Origin: Thermincola carboxydiphila
Lineage (GTDB): Bacteria; Bacillota; Thermincolia; Thermincolales; UBA2595
Assembly (NCBI GenBank): GCA_016841725.1
Contig: JAENYP010000006.1
Span: 124,001-188,000, forward strand
Reading direction: 5' to 3'
Length of the DNA: 64,000 bases
Numbering within the stretch: position 1 is the first letter of the stretch; each line of letters opens with the position of its first letter. The notes beneath the pieces were generated by a model. It was not told where the DNA came from. It was given only the letters and a program-made list of their open reading frames with translations, and did no database searches. Shown in pieces: positions 21,484-30,220 of the stretch. The translations under genes and the position numbers were made by a program.

Positions 21484-21518
21484 CAAACGTCTGACTTTAA
21501 AAAGCAAAGTCAGACGTT
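21484..21518. repeat. Perfect 14-bp inverted repeat
   Basis: AAACGTCTGACTTT and AAAGTCAGACGTTT flank a 7-base loop. There is no T-run after it. It lies in a 245-base stretch (21345-21589) without a convincing gene, which also holds the preceding terminator and a short AGGCTTGATAAGCCT hairpin near 21577. It may be a mobile-element remnant or an RNA hairpin. Confidence 0.6.
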
Positions 21519-21589
21519 TCGACAAAATGGGGGAACCCCCGACTTCGAGGATTGGGAGGCCGTGCACAACGACACAGGCTTGATAAGCC

Positions 21590-21916
21590 TCATTCCTGTA
21601 TAGAAAACAATTCGCGCAAATAGTCACGGCGACCGTGTAATATCCTGTGTATTATAATGGTACGACCAATTACCCTATAAAAAACAAGATATGGTTGAAT
21701 AACGATAAAGCGATAGGCACTATTAACAAGGGTATAATCTTCATCTGAAAGTACCGAACCCATATTTGGGAACTCGGACAGTCCGGATATTCCTGTGTTT
21801 ATCTTTTCTAACAAAATTTCTGCCGCGGCAATATTATCTTTTGATATATATGAGAAAATCTCATCCATATCATCAACCGCTACCGGAGCATATATAATTT
21901 TAGTTTTTTGCGGCAT
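21590..21916 (-). CDS. Toxin, ParE/RelE superfamily
   Basis: Predicted 108-residue toxin paired with the antitoxin at 21900-22172. The start at MPQKTKIIYAPVAVDDMDEI is chosen because the longer ORF-track version reads backwards into the antitoxin gene. Typical family parts are IIYAPVAVDDMDEIFSYI, the FPNMGS turn, and the C-terminal YLVFYRVIGRTIIIHRILHG followed by RRDY. This RILHGRRD ending is frequent in ParE-like proteins, so a gyrase target is slightly favoured. It overlaps the antitoxin by 17 bases. Confidence 0.85.
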   Translation of the reverse strand: MPQKTKIIYAPVAVDDMDEIFSYISKDNIAAAEILLEKINTGISGLSEFPNMGSVLSDEDYTLVNSAYRFIVIQPYLVFYRVIGRTIIIHRILHGRRDYLRELFSIQE

Positions 21917-22172
21917 CGATTTTCCTCTGCATTCTAGCCATGACTTCATTATGTTCAATCAATTTTTCACCTTCGGCAATTTGCTTTTCGGCAACCAATA
22001 ATTTGGATTGTAACTTAATGCGGGCTTCCATCCGCCGAAATGCCTCATGACTCATGACAACCAGGTCGGCTTCACCGTTACGCGTGAGTACTACCGGCTC
22101 GTCAAGCTCGTGGCAGAACTTTGAAAAGCCATTATAATCTTGCCGAATTGTTGTGGACGGTTTTATATACAT
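21900..22172 (-). CDS. Antitoxin, Phd/YefM type
   Basis: Predicted 90-residue antitoxin. The start MYIKPSTTIRQDYNGF at 22172 is used because it has a good gggagg site upstream and matches the paralogue at 17676. The Phd core is EPVVLTRNGEADLVVMSHEAF, followed by a long charged helix (RIKLQSKLLVAEKQIAEGEK) that should wrap the toxin. It is expected to repress its own promoter together with the toxin. It forms the second of two related toxin-antitoxin modules in 5 kb, oriented opposite to the first. Confidence 0.87.
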   Translation of the reverse strand: MYIKPSTTIRQDYNGFSKFCHELDEPVVLTRNGEADLVVMSHEAFRRMEARIKLQSKLLVAEKQIAEGEKLIEHNEVMARMQRKIDAAKN

Positions 22173-22330
22173 TAGATATCCTCCCTTGTGCATGATATTA
22201 TTCTGACTATATTCTATCATATTTATGGCATATGAACAATATTATGACTCCCCACACGATGGTTTTTATCCCGTTTGCGGGTGCGCGCGCAACAAAGCGA
22301 GAGGGTACTTTGACGCACATGCAAAAATGT

Positions 22331-23731
22331 TTACTCTTTGCCGTTCCAGCAGTAGGTACACACATTGTCCCACGGCAAGCCGATTGCATCCAGCATATCA
22401 TACAGGGATTGATATTTTAATGTGGTAAAGTTCAAACGCTTTCTAATCCAGGCAATCATACAACTGTATTTTTCTGAATCCGGTTCGCAATACTCATCCA
22501 GCGAAGCCGGCTGATTACCTTCCAGATCCCGTATGGCCCGCCGGGCTACCAGGTCCATCTCTGAGTTCGACCTTGAGAAATTCAGATATTTGCAGCCGAA
22601 AACCAGTGGAGGACAAGCGGAGCGAATGTGCACTTCTTTGGCATTACAGTTATAAAGCAGTTCAGTTGTCTCCCTCATTTGGGTACCCCGCACAATGGAG
22701 TCATCACAGAAAAGAATCCGCTTTTCTGCCACTAATTCAGTGATGGGTATAAGCTTCATCCTGGCAACAAGATTTCGGATATTCTGGTCCTGGGGCATAA
22801 AACTTCTGGCCCAGGTTGGTGTATATTTGATGAAAGGCCTGCCATAAGGAACCCGGGACTCATTAGAATAACCTATGGCATGGGCGATACCGGAATCAGG
22901 TATTCCCGCAATAAGGTCTACTTCCACATCATCATTGCATGCTAAGGCAGCGCCATTACGATAGCGCATGACCTCGACATTCATTCCTTCATATGATGAA
23001 GAAGGATACCCATAATAGACCCATAGGAAAGCACATATTTTCATTTTTTCACGGGGAGGTGAAATTTTTTCGACACCTTCAGGTGTTAAAAGAATGATTT
23101 CTCCAGGTCCAAGCTCATATTTCATCTGATATCCCATATTGGGAAAAGCACAAGACTCGAATGATACACAGTAAGCTCCCTCTTTTTCACCAACAACCAG
23201 AGGTGTTCTGCCAAAACGGTCCCTGGCGGCATAGATTCCTTCTGAAGTCAGTATCAGCATAGTGCATGAACCGTCAATAGCTTCCTGCGCTTTTTGGATA
23301 CCATCTTTAAAGGATTCTCCTTCATCTATTAAAGAGGAAACTACTTCAGTAGGATTGATTACTCCCTTGCTCATCTCTAAAAAATGAGTATTTTTTTTTG
23401 CCAAAGATTTATTGGCCAGATCCTGAATATTGTTAATCCGACCTACAGTGGTTATTGCATAGTGGCCCAGGTGGGAATAAACCAACAGGGGTTGGGCCTC
23501 AGTATCACTGATGCACCCAATGCCCATATTGCCCTCCAGACCTGATAAATCGTTCTCAAATTTTGCTCTAAACTGAATGTTTTCGATATTATGGATGGAT
23601 CTTACAAAACTATTTCCGGTCCAAACTGCCATTCCACCCCGGCTTGTACCTAGGTGTGAGTGATAATCAGTACCGAAATATAAATCCATAACACAATTGC
23701 CTTTTGAAGCTACACCAAATAGTCCCCCCAT
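22331..23731 (-). CDS. PurF-like amidophosphoribosyltransferase paralogue lacking the catalytic Cys1
   Basis: PurF normally makes 5-phosphoribosylamine from PRPP and glutamine, using an N-terminal cysteine as glutaminase nucleophile. This 466-residue protein keeps the two-domain layout. The PRPP loop is CDDSIVRGT (342-350), and cysteines at AC, GC and CTYC (458-461) suit the PurF-type Fe-S cluster. However, the N-terminus reads MGGLFGVASK, with Gly where active enzymes have Cys. Glutaminase activity is therefore unlikely; it may use ammonia or have another role. It lies 52 bp downstream of carB on the same strand, probably in one transcript. Confidence 0.8.
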   Translation of the reverse strand: MGGLFGVASKGNCVMDLYFGTDYHSHLGTSRGGMAVWTGNSFVRSIHNIENIQFRAKFENDLSGLEGNMGIGCISDTEAQPLLVYSHLGHYAITTVGRINNIQDLANKSLAKKNTHFLEMSKGVINPTEVVSSLIDEGESFKDGIQKAQEAIDGSCTMLILTSEGIYAARDRFGRTPLVVGEKEGAYCVSFESCAFPNMGYQMKYELGPGEIILLTPEGVEKISPPREKMKICAFLWVYYGYPSSSYEGMNVEVMRYRNGAALACNDDVEVDLIAGIPDSGIAHAIGYSNESRVPYGRPFIKYTPTWARSFMPQDQNIRNLVARMKLIPITELVAEKRILFCDDSIVRGTQMRETTELLYNCNAKEVHIRSACPPLVFGCKYLNFSRSNSEMDLVARRAIRDLEGNQPASLDEYCEPDSEKYSCMIAWIRKRLNFTTLKYQSLYDMLDAIGLPWDNVCTYCWNGKE

Positions 23732-23783
23732 AATATATTCACTCTCCTGCGCTTATTTAAAATACCTTGACTCCTGTTGATTA

Positions 23784-26700
23784 TTATTCTTCTATAATGT
23801 CAGTATGGTAATCTTGCAGGGATCTTGCCTTATCTTCTTTCAGATGAGTTTCCCTGTAGGCTTTAATTCCTTTAACACTTGCCATTGCGGCAGTAAGGGT
23901 GGTGATATAAGGTATCTTATGTTTGATAGCGGTCTTCCGAATATAGGAATCATCATGCTGGCCTTGTTTACCGATTGGTGTATTTACAATCAGCTGTATT
24001 TTTTTGTTCATTATAGCGTCTGTTATATTTGGACGGCCTTCGTATAATTTCTTAATTAATTCTGATTTGATGCCGTTTTTGCTTAAAAAGCTGTGGGTTC
24101 CTTTAGTAGCTTTTATTTTAAAGTCAAGTTCGGTGAACATCTTGGCAACTTGAAGCGCAGCGGCTTTATCCTGTTGGGCAACACTGATTAAAACAGTTCC
24201 TGAGGTCGGCAGGGATACCTGGGTGCCCTCCTCAGCTTTGAAAAAAGCAAGTCCGAAGGAATTTGCAATACCTAAGACTTCTCCGGTAGAACGCATTTCC
24301 GGTCCTAATAGAGGATCTACCTCAGGGAACATACTAAACGGGAAAACAGCCTCTTTTACTCCAAAATGGGTAATCTTCCTGGGTTTTAACTCATTGATCA
24401 GCGATTTTTCTCCCGTCAGGTTAGACAGAATAATTTCTGTGGCGATATGTGCCATGGATATATTGCAGACCTTTGAAACCAGTGGAACTGTTCGTGAAGC
24501 CCGGGGATTGGCTTCCAGAACATAAACACGATCATCTGCAATAGCATATTGCATGTTCATAAGACCGATGACTTTCATTTTACTGGCGATTTTTGAGGTA
24601 TATTCGTAAATGGTCTGCAGATGCGCCGGGGCAATATTGATTGGAGGTATTACACATGCTGAATCCCCGGAATGAACACCTGCTAATTCGATATGTTCCA
24701 TTACAGCAGGTACAAAAGCGTCGGTTCCATCAGCAATGGCATCTGCTTCTGCTTCAATAGCATTTTCCAGGAACCTGTCTATCAGGATAGGCCGCTCCGG
24801 GGTTATGTCAACAGCAGCTTTAACATATTGGAGAAGCATTCCTTCATCATAAACAATTTCCATGCCGCGTCCACCAAGAACATATGATGGCCGAACCATT
24901 AAAGGATATCCAATTTTGTTTGCAATTGCCAGCGCCTCTTCCAGGTTGCTGGCCATGCCGGATTCGGGCATGGGTATATCAAGTTCCTCCATAATTTTAC
25001 GGAACATGTCGCGATCTTCGGCAAGATCTATTGTTTCCGGGGTAGTGCCCAGAATTGTGGCTCCGGCTTTAGCAAGTTCTCCGGCAATATTCAACGGAGT
25101 CTGCCCGCCAAATTGAATGATTATCCCCAGGGGGTTTTCTTTGTGGTAAATGCTGAGCACATCTTCAACAGTCAGTGGCTCAAAATACAGCTTATCTGAT
25201 GTATCATAGTCAGTGGAAACCGTTTCGGGATTGCAGTTTACCATTATTGTCTCATAGCCCATATCACGCAAAGCAAATGCTGCATGGACACAACAGTAAT
25301 CAAACTCTATTCCCTGACCGATCCGGTTAGGACCTCCTCCTAGGATCATCACTTTCTGCCTGTTGCTGGATTGGGTTTTATCCTCTGCATTATAGGTTGA
25401 AAAATAATATGCTGCATCCTCTACACCACTTACTGGAACCGGTTCCCATCCTTCGACTGCTCCCAAAGCAATACGCCGGTTCCTGATTTCTTCCTCAGGG
25501 ATGCCTAAGAGTATAGCCAGATAACGATCGGCAAAACCGTCTTTTTTAGCCTGGATGAGTAAATTGTCAGGCAGTGAATCTCCGGTATATTTCAGGATTT
25601 CTTCTTCCAATAAAACCAGTTCCTTCATCTGCTCAATGAACCAGTGTTTGATATTGGTTAAACGGAAGAGTTCATTGATATCTGCTCCCTTACGTAATGC
25701 TTCATACATTATGAATTGCCGCTCACTGGATGGCTCTATAAGCATTTCCATAAGGTCCTTCAAGGAACACTTGTTGAAGTTCTTGGCAAACCCCAGGCCA
25801 TAACGGCCAATTTCAAGGGAACGGATAGATTTTTGGAAGGCTTCTTTATAGTTTTTCCCGATACTCATGACTTCACCGACAGCCTTCATCTGGGTGCCAA
25901 GTTTGTCATGGGAGCCTTTGAACTTCTCAAAAGCCCAGCGCGGAAATTTAACAACCACATAATCACCTGATGGAGTATACTTATCAAGTGTCCCCTCACG
26001 CCAGTAGGGGATTTCATCCAAAGTAAGACCTGCGGCCAGCATGGAAGAAATCAGGGCAATAGGAAAACCTGTGGCTTTAGATGCTAAGGCTGAAGACCGT
26101 GAAGTACGGGGGTTTATTTCAATAACCACTACCCGGCCGGTTTTCGGGTCATGAGCAAATTGCACATTAGTGCCACCAATGACCTGTATTGCTTCTACGA
26201 TATCGTAAGAGTATTTCTGTAAACGCTGTTGGAGTTCAGGACTAATCGTCAGCATTGGTGCAGAGCAGAAGGAGTCACCTGTATGTACACCAATGGCATC
26301 TATATTTTCTATAAAACACACAGTAATCATTTGGTTTTTGGCATCACGTACGACTTCGAGCTCCAGTTCCTCCCAGCCAAGTACCGATTCTTCAACAAGG
26401 ATTTGTCCGATAAGGCTTGCGGCAATTCCGCGCTGTGCAACAACCCTTAGCTCCTCGATGTTGTATACCAGCCCGCCTCCCGTACCGCCCATAGTATAAG
26501 CAGGACGGATAACTACCGGGAATCCAAGTTCGAGTGCGGTTTTTTCAGCTTCTTCTATAGTGTAAGCAGGTTTGCTTTGAGGCATCTCTATACCAAGTTT
26601 GTTCATGGTTTCTTTAAATGCAATTCTGTCTTCACCGCGTTCTATTGCATCTACCTGAACTCCAATTACTTTAACACCATATTTTTCAAGAACTCCTGCT

Positions 26701-27011
26701 TTTGAAAGCTCTAAGCACAGGTTAAGGGCGGATTGACCTCCCAAATTCGGCAGCAGCGCATCAGGCCGTTCCTTAGCGATTATCTGTGATACCCTTTCCA
26801 GGTTAAGCGGCTCAATATAAGTTGCGTCAGCCATGGCCGGATCAGTCATAATGGTTGCCGGATTTGAGTTTACCAGTACTATTTTATAACCCAGCTTGCG
26901 AAGAGCTTTACAGGCCTGAGTGCCGGAATAATCAAATTCACAGGCTTGTCCTATAATTATGGGTCCCGAGCCAATTATGAGTATTTTGTTGATATCAGTT
27001 CGTTTTGGCAT
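23784..27011 (-). CDS. carB: Carbamoyl-phosphate synthase large subunit
   Basis: CarB makes carbamoyl phosphate from bicarbonate, ATP and ammonia delivered from the CarA glutaminase, feeding pyrimidine and arginine synthesis. The 1075-residue length is normal. Both ATP-grasp halves are present, each with its start motif (ILIIGSGPIIIGQACEFDYS and VMILGGGPNRIGQGIEFDYC). The C-terminal MGS-like allosteric domain includes LIVNTPIGKQGQHDDSYIRK. No carA gene lies next to it in this window, so the glutaminase partner must be elsewhere or absent. A PurF-like gene follows directly. Confidence 0.97.
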   Translation of the reverse strand: MPKRTDINKILIIGSGPIIIGQACEFDYSGTQACKALRKLGYKIVLVNSNPATIMTDPAMADATYIEPLNLERVSQIIAKERPDALLPNLGGQSALNLCLELSKAGVLEKYGVKVIGVQVDAIERGEDRIAFKETMNKLGIEMPQSKPAYTIEEAEKTALELGFPVVIRPAYTMGGTGGGLVYNIEELRVVAQRGIAASLIGQILVEESVLGWEELELEVVRDAKNQMITVCFIENIDAIGVHTGDSFCSAPMLTISPELQQRLQKYSYDIVEAIQVIGGTNVQFAHDPKTGRVVVIEINPRTSRSSALASKATGFPIALISSMLAAGLTLDEIPYWREGTLDKYTPSGDYVVVKFPRWAFEKFKGSHDKLGTQMKAVGEVMSIGKNYKEAFQKSIRSLEIGRYGLGFAKNFNKCSLKDLMEMLIEPSSERQFIMYEALRKGADINELFRLTNIKHWFIEQMKELVLLEEEILKYTGDSLPDNLLIQAKKDGFADRYLAILLGIPEEEIRNRRIALGAVEGWEPVPVSGVEDAAYYFSTYNAEDKTQSSNRQKVMILGGGPNRIGQGIEFDYCCVHAAFALRDMGYETIMVNCNPETVSTDYDTSDKLYFEPLTVEDVLSIYHKENPLGIIIQFGGQTPLNIAGELAKAGATILGTTPETIDLAEDRDMFRKIMEELDIPMPESGMASNLEEALAIANKIGYPLMVRPSYVLGGRGMEIVYDEGMLLQYVKAAVDITPERPILIDRFLENAIEAEADAIADGTDAFVPAVMEHIELAGVHSGDSACVIPPINIAPAHLQTIYEYTSKIASKMKVIGLMNMQYAIADDRVYVLEANPRASRTVPLVSKVCNISMAHIATEIILSNLTGEKSLINELKPRKITHFGVKEAVFPFSMFPEVDPLLGPEMRSTGEVLGIANSFGLAFFKAEEGTQVSLPTSGTVLISVAQQDKAAALQVAKMFTELDFKIKATKGTHSFLSKNGIKSELIKKLYEGRPNITDAIMNKKIQLIVNTPIGKQGQHDDSYIRKTAIKHKIPYITTLTAAMASVKGIKAYRETHLKEDKARSLQDYHTDIIEE

Positions 27012-27252
27012 ATTTTATCTCCTTACCTTATTAATGTAGATTGTCTCATGACATATTATATAGTAATTTTATCCTCAATAACATTTTTTCTACGAAATTT
27101 ATTTAATAAAATTTTCAAAAGGAGTCTTAAAAAATGGAAAATCTTAACCTAAAAGGAATTTTTATTAAGGTGTCGAAATGTATTTGGTAAGTAAATCCGA
27201 TGGGCAAAACTGGAAGATGCCAAATTACGAGTTTTAAGGGGTGATTCTCAGG
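27012..27252. other. Divergent intergenic region between carB and a stalk-domain gene
   Basis: About 240 AT-rich bases separate carB from the opposite-strand gene. They contain two very short ATG-led frames (18 and 19 codons), the first after aaaaggag, but no recognisable protein. No PyrR-like attenuator could be identified by eye. Confidence 0.4.
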
Positions 27253-28515
27253 ATGAAAAAATTGATTCTTGTGTTAGCGGTTTTTCTTTTATGTGGGTCC
27301 TTTATTGGTTTTCCTGTTTTGGCACATGCGGCTGATGTTGATTTGATTAAAACAGCTAACCAGATGAATGACCTGTGTAAAAGTGGTCAGTATGAAGGAT
27401 GTATAAAACTGGCAGACCAGATGTTAGCAAAAGGTCTATTAATTATGGAAGCTTATCGGAACAAGTCTGCTTGTTATTTTGCAATGGGCAGGACCACAGA
27501 AGCATTGGATACGTTAGCGGCACAACTTAAACTAAACCCCAATAATCAACTGGCTCTTTATAATGCAGCATGTGCCAGTGCCAAACTGGGGGAAAACCAC
27601 CAGGCGATTAACTACCTGAAAAGACTTTTGTCTTTGAATATTAATGATAAATTGGACATTCGGCAAGACAGTGACTTTAATGCAATCAGACAGACACCGG
27701 AATTTCAGAGTTTAACCGGTATCAGTGTCCGAGTCGGAGGAGAACTGCTTGATTTGGATGTTCCGCCTTTAATCTCAGCAGGAAGAACCATGGTTCCCAT
27801 GCGTGCAATTTTTGAGGCTCTTGGGGCGGAGGTTTCGTGGGACGGGAATGCCCGAACTGTTACAGCCAGGAAAGACGGAACTACAATTGTTCTCACAATA
27901 GATAAAAAATTATCACAAATAAACGGTACAAATAAAAACTTGGATGCTGCCCCTGTCCTAAAGGATGGAAGAACACTGGTGCCGGTGCGATTCATCTCTG
28001 AAGCTCTTGGCGCTGAGGTTCAGTGGGATGCAGAAAACCAATTGGTAGAAATTTTAACTGCTAAACCGAAGGGAATAGGCAGTGACTACGAAACAGTGAA
28101 GCAGGAGTTAGATACTTTAATTACGGTATCAGTAGTTGATGGATTATGGCCTGAACCGTATAATCTCTATGCAACCGAAGGGATGACTTTAATTATTGCC
28201 AGGGATAAGAAGGCGTTGGATTTAATGAATTCCCTGGAGGAAACCTTAAGGGCAAAATATATGTACGAGACCACATATGATAATTTTGCATTAGTTACAG
28301 GGTGTGAAATTGTAAAGATGAAATTTGTCTATGACGGTAAAGTATATTATTCGGGAGATATGTATTATCAGAAAGAGGGAGAAGGTATTAATCTGACGTA
28401 TTATTTCAAGGGGTTACCGATAAATGTGGTCAAGCAATACAAGGGGGTTTTAGATTATAAGGATTTCTATCAACTCCCCACAGAAGAACAGACCACTTCT
28501 CAAATCAGTGATTAA
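27253..28515 (+). CDS. Secreted TPR and stalk-domain (copper amine oxidase N-like) protein
   Basis: Function unknown; probably a wall-associated or secreted protein. The ATG at 27253 (MKKLILVLAVFLLCGSF) gives a clean signal peptide, while the GTG at 27241 abuts its own aagggg site and is less likely. Residues of about 35-130 form TPR-like helices (LNPNNQLALYNAACASAKLGEN). Two copies of the copper amine oxidase N-terminal-like unit follow (GRTMVPMRAIFEALGAEVSWD and GRTLVPVRFISEALGAEVQWD). The last 150 residues match nothing I know. No copper-oxidase catalytic domain is present. Confidence 0.75.
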   Translation: MKKLILVLAVFLLCGSFIGFPVLAHAADVDLIKTANQMNDLCKSGQYEGCIKLADQMLAKGLLIMEAYRNKSACYFAMGRTTEALDTLAAQLKLNPNNQLALYNAACASAKLGENHQAINYLKRLLSLNINDKLDIRQDSDFNAIRQTPEFQSLTGISVRVGGELLDLDVPPLISAGRTMVPMRAIFEALGAEVSWDGNARTVTARKDGTTIVLTIDKKLSQINGTNKNLDAAPVLKDGRTLVPVRFISEALGAEVQWDAENQLVEILTAKPKGIGSDYETVKQELDTLITVSVVDGLWPEPYNLYATEGMTLIIARDKKALDLMNSLEETLRAKYMYETTYDNFALVTGCEIVKMKFVYDGKVYYSGDMYYQKEGEGINLTYYFKGLPINVVKQYKGVLDYKDFYQLPTEEQTTSQISD

Positions 28516-28561
28516 CTGTATATAGGCGGTTTGTTTTCCAATACTGTATTCTGTGCAGGTG

Positions 28562-28599
28562 AAAAACAGTTTCCGTGGTTTATCCGGAGGCTGTTTTTT
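28562..28599 (+). terminator. Terminator after the stalk-domain gene
   Basis: AAAAACAG...TCCG pairs with CGGA...CTGTTTTTT and ends in a T-run. It lies between convergent genes and may serve both strands. Confidence 0.7.
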
Positions 28600-28600
28600 C

Positions 28601-29359
28601 TTAATAAGTCTGCCACAAGTCCCCTAAGTTAATAACCAACTTGGGAAAATCCGGGTGTTCGACAACCTCTTCATCCATTCCGGATGCAGCAAGGGCATAT
28701 ATGCCATCCTTCAGGGAAAAACATTCCAGACTTTTTTCGTCCGGGTTCACCAGCCAATAGTGCAGGACCTGGGCATTCCGGTAAATCCGCATCTTTGTCA
28801 GCCTGTCTTTGCGGCCGGTTGAAGGAGACATTACTTCAACCACCAGTTTTGGAGGGCCGTCAATACGTTTTTCCTTTACAATTGGTTTTTGTTCCCCCGC
28901 AATATAGAACACATCCGGCCGGACAACAGTAATATCCTGAAACGTTACATCCAACGGTGCATTGAAAATTTCGCCACCGGGGTCAGCCTTCCAAAAGTAG
29001 TCTTCCAAAATTCGCTGCAGCCGGCGGGATACCCTCTGGTGCATAACATTGGGTGACGGGTCCCTGACCAAAACCCCCTCAAGAACCTCGAACCGGTATC
29101 CCGGTTCTTCCGGGAGTTCCAGGTAATCCTGATAAGTATACTTTTTAGCGGGGTCGATCTCATACCTGGCCGCGTTTTCCTGAACGGTTGACCCGGCCAG
29201 CGCTTTAATTACATCGGCATAACGGTAACGGTATTGTTTATTGCCCAGGTCCACGCAGGGGATTTTTTTCTCTCGGGTGTATCTCCAGATTGTGTCAACA
29301 GCCAGGTTTAAAGTATCAGCCAGAACATGGGCGGTTATCAGTTCGTTATTATCAGCCAT
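28601..29359 (-). CDS. Uma2 (DUF820) PD-(D/E)xK protein with N-terminal helix-turn-helix
   Basis: Uma2 proteins have a restriction-endonuclease-like fold but mostly unknown biological roles. Residues of about 6-55 form a MerR/excisionase-type helix-turn-helix (VLADTLNLAVDTIWRYTREKKIP, then GNKQYRYRYADVIKAL). Residues of about 75-250 are the Uma2 domain, with YRFEVLEGVLVRDPSP and the putative catalytic pieces VRPDVFYI and LVVEVMSPST followed by KMRIYRNAQVLHYWLVNPD. The DNA-binding head suggests recruitment to specific DNA. A second Uma2 protein at 39681 carries a different head. Confidence 0.82.
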   Translation of the reverse strand: MADNNELITAHVLADTLNLAVDTIWRYTREKKIPCVDLGNKQYRYRYADVIKALAGSTVQENAARYEIDPAKKYTYQDYLELPEEPGYRFEVLEGVLVRDPSPNVMHQRVSRRLQRILEDYFWKADPGGEIFNAPLDVTFQDITVVRPDVFYIAGEQKPIVKEKRIDGPPKLVVEVMSPSTGRKDRLTKMRIYRNAQVLHYWLVNPDEKSLECFSLKDGIYALAASGMDEEVVEHPDFPKLVINLGDLWQTY

Positions 29360-29439
29360 GCTATCACCTCTATTTCTATTATATATCTGTCTCTATTGTA
29401 TACCGAATATTAACCAAAGTAAATTGTAACCAACCAAAA

Positions 29440-30029
29440 CAAAGAGCAGTTGGAAGTAACCATGGAACGGATAATGAACTTCTCGGAGATTGCCTGCAAT
29501 TTTCATTATATGATGCCACGGATTATCGGATAGATTCCCAATATTTTACTGACCAGTTTGATTATGTATTGCCCTTTGAGCTTATATCCCAGGAGGCCTG
29601 GCAGCAAACCATCGGTGACAGTAATGTAATTCTGGCTGTCATTGATACCGGTGTGGATACAAGCCATCCGGAATTTGCCGATAAGACCTTTATAGAACCC
29701 TATGATGCCACCGGTGAAGGTTCAAGACGTCGGTATATCTGGAGAACATCGAGAATACTGAAGGGTGGCATGAAATACCGATAACCGTTGTGCAGGAAGG
29801 GATATATGAATTTACCACCTCTTACTACATGGAAGACTGTGATACCGTTTTATATATTAATGATGTGAACGGTAATGAGATTGCGTATAATGATGACTAT
29901 AACGACGGGTATTATTCCTCCATTATGTTAACTCTGTCCCCCGGAGATTACACCATTGTTGTTGAGGAATTTTCGGGCGATCCATTGAATTGTACTTTAG
30001 AGATCCTTGTGCTTGATGTAATATATTAA
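29440..30029 (+). pseudogene. Decayed subtilisin-like (S8) serine protease
   Basis: The first part encodes ELISQEAWQQTIGDSNVILAVIDTGVDTSHPEF, the N-terminal catalytic Asp region of S8 proteases. The frame then breaks near 29715-29741. The second part, in another frame (ENIENTEGWHEIPITVVQEG, then IYEFTTSYYMEDCDTVLYI), resembles a C-terminal pre-peptidase (PPC-like) domain. The middle, with the catalytic His and Ser, is absent. A large internal deletion with frameshift is the simplest explanation. The start of the gene is not clear; the ORF-track start lies antisense inside the Uma2 gene. Confidence 0.8.
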
Positions 30030-30074
30030 CTTTCGTTGAGGTTTCAAAGGGATAAAAAAATATCTTTAAATAAC

Positions 30075-30112
30075 ATTTAGCGCAGCACCAAATATGGTTG
30101 ACTGCGCTAAAT
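30075..30112. repeat. 11-bp inverted repeat, hairpin
   Basis: ATTTAGCGCAG and CTGCGCTAAAT flank a 16-base loop between the subtilase remnant and the GntR operon. Without a T-run, it may be the old terminator of the broken gene or a regulatory hairpin. Confidence 0.55.
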
Positions 30113-30148
30113 GCCGTTTAAAAGAAGAAGTAAATGGGCTTTTTTTCT

Positions 30149-30177
30149 TGAATTATTTATCCAAAAGGTGTATACTA
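30149..30177 (+). promoter_or_regulatory. Promoter of the GntR-ABC operon
   Basis: TTGAAT and TATACT are spaced by exactly 17 bases, about 45 bases before the regulator start. Confidence 0.65.
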
Positions 30178-30178
30178 C

Positions 30179-30194
30179 ATTACAACAGTAATGC
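30179..30194 (+). promoter_or_regulatory. Probable GntR operator
   Basis: CATTAC-aaca-GTAATG is a perfect dyad directly after the -10 box. A dimeric GntR protein bound here would block transcription of its own operon. Inference from position and symmetry. Confidence 0.5.
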
Positions 30195-30220
30195 ACTAAT
30201 CTGGCGCTGGGTTTAAGGGG

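Noticed and set aside
21394-21627. 77-residue minus-strand ORF
   Set aside because: It runs across a perfect inverted repeat and a terminator, has no recognisable domain and overlaps the toxin gene end.
22207-22428. Small ORFs on both strands between the antitoxin and the PurF-like gene
   Set aside because: They overlap each other and the PurF-like 3' end, and have no family signature or ribosome site.
29290-29430. N-terminal part of the 164-residue ORF over the Uma2 start
   Set aside because: It is antisense to the Uma2 coding region; only the part after about 29440 has subtilase similarity.
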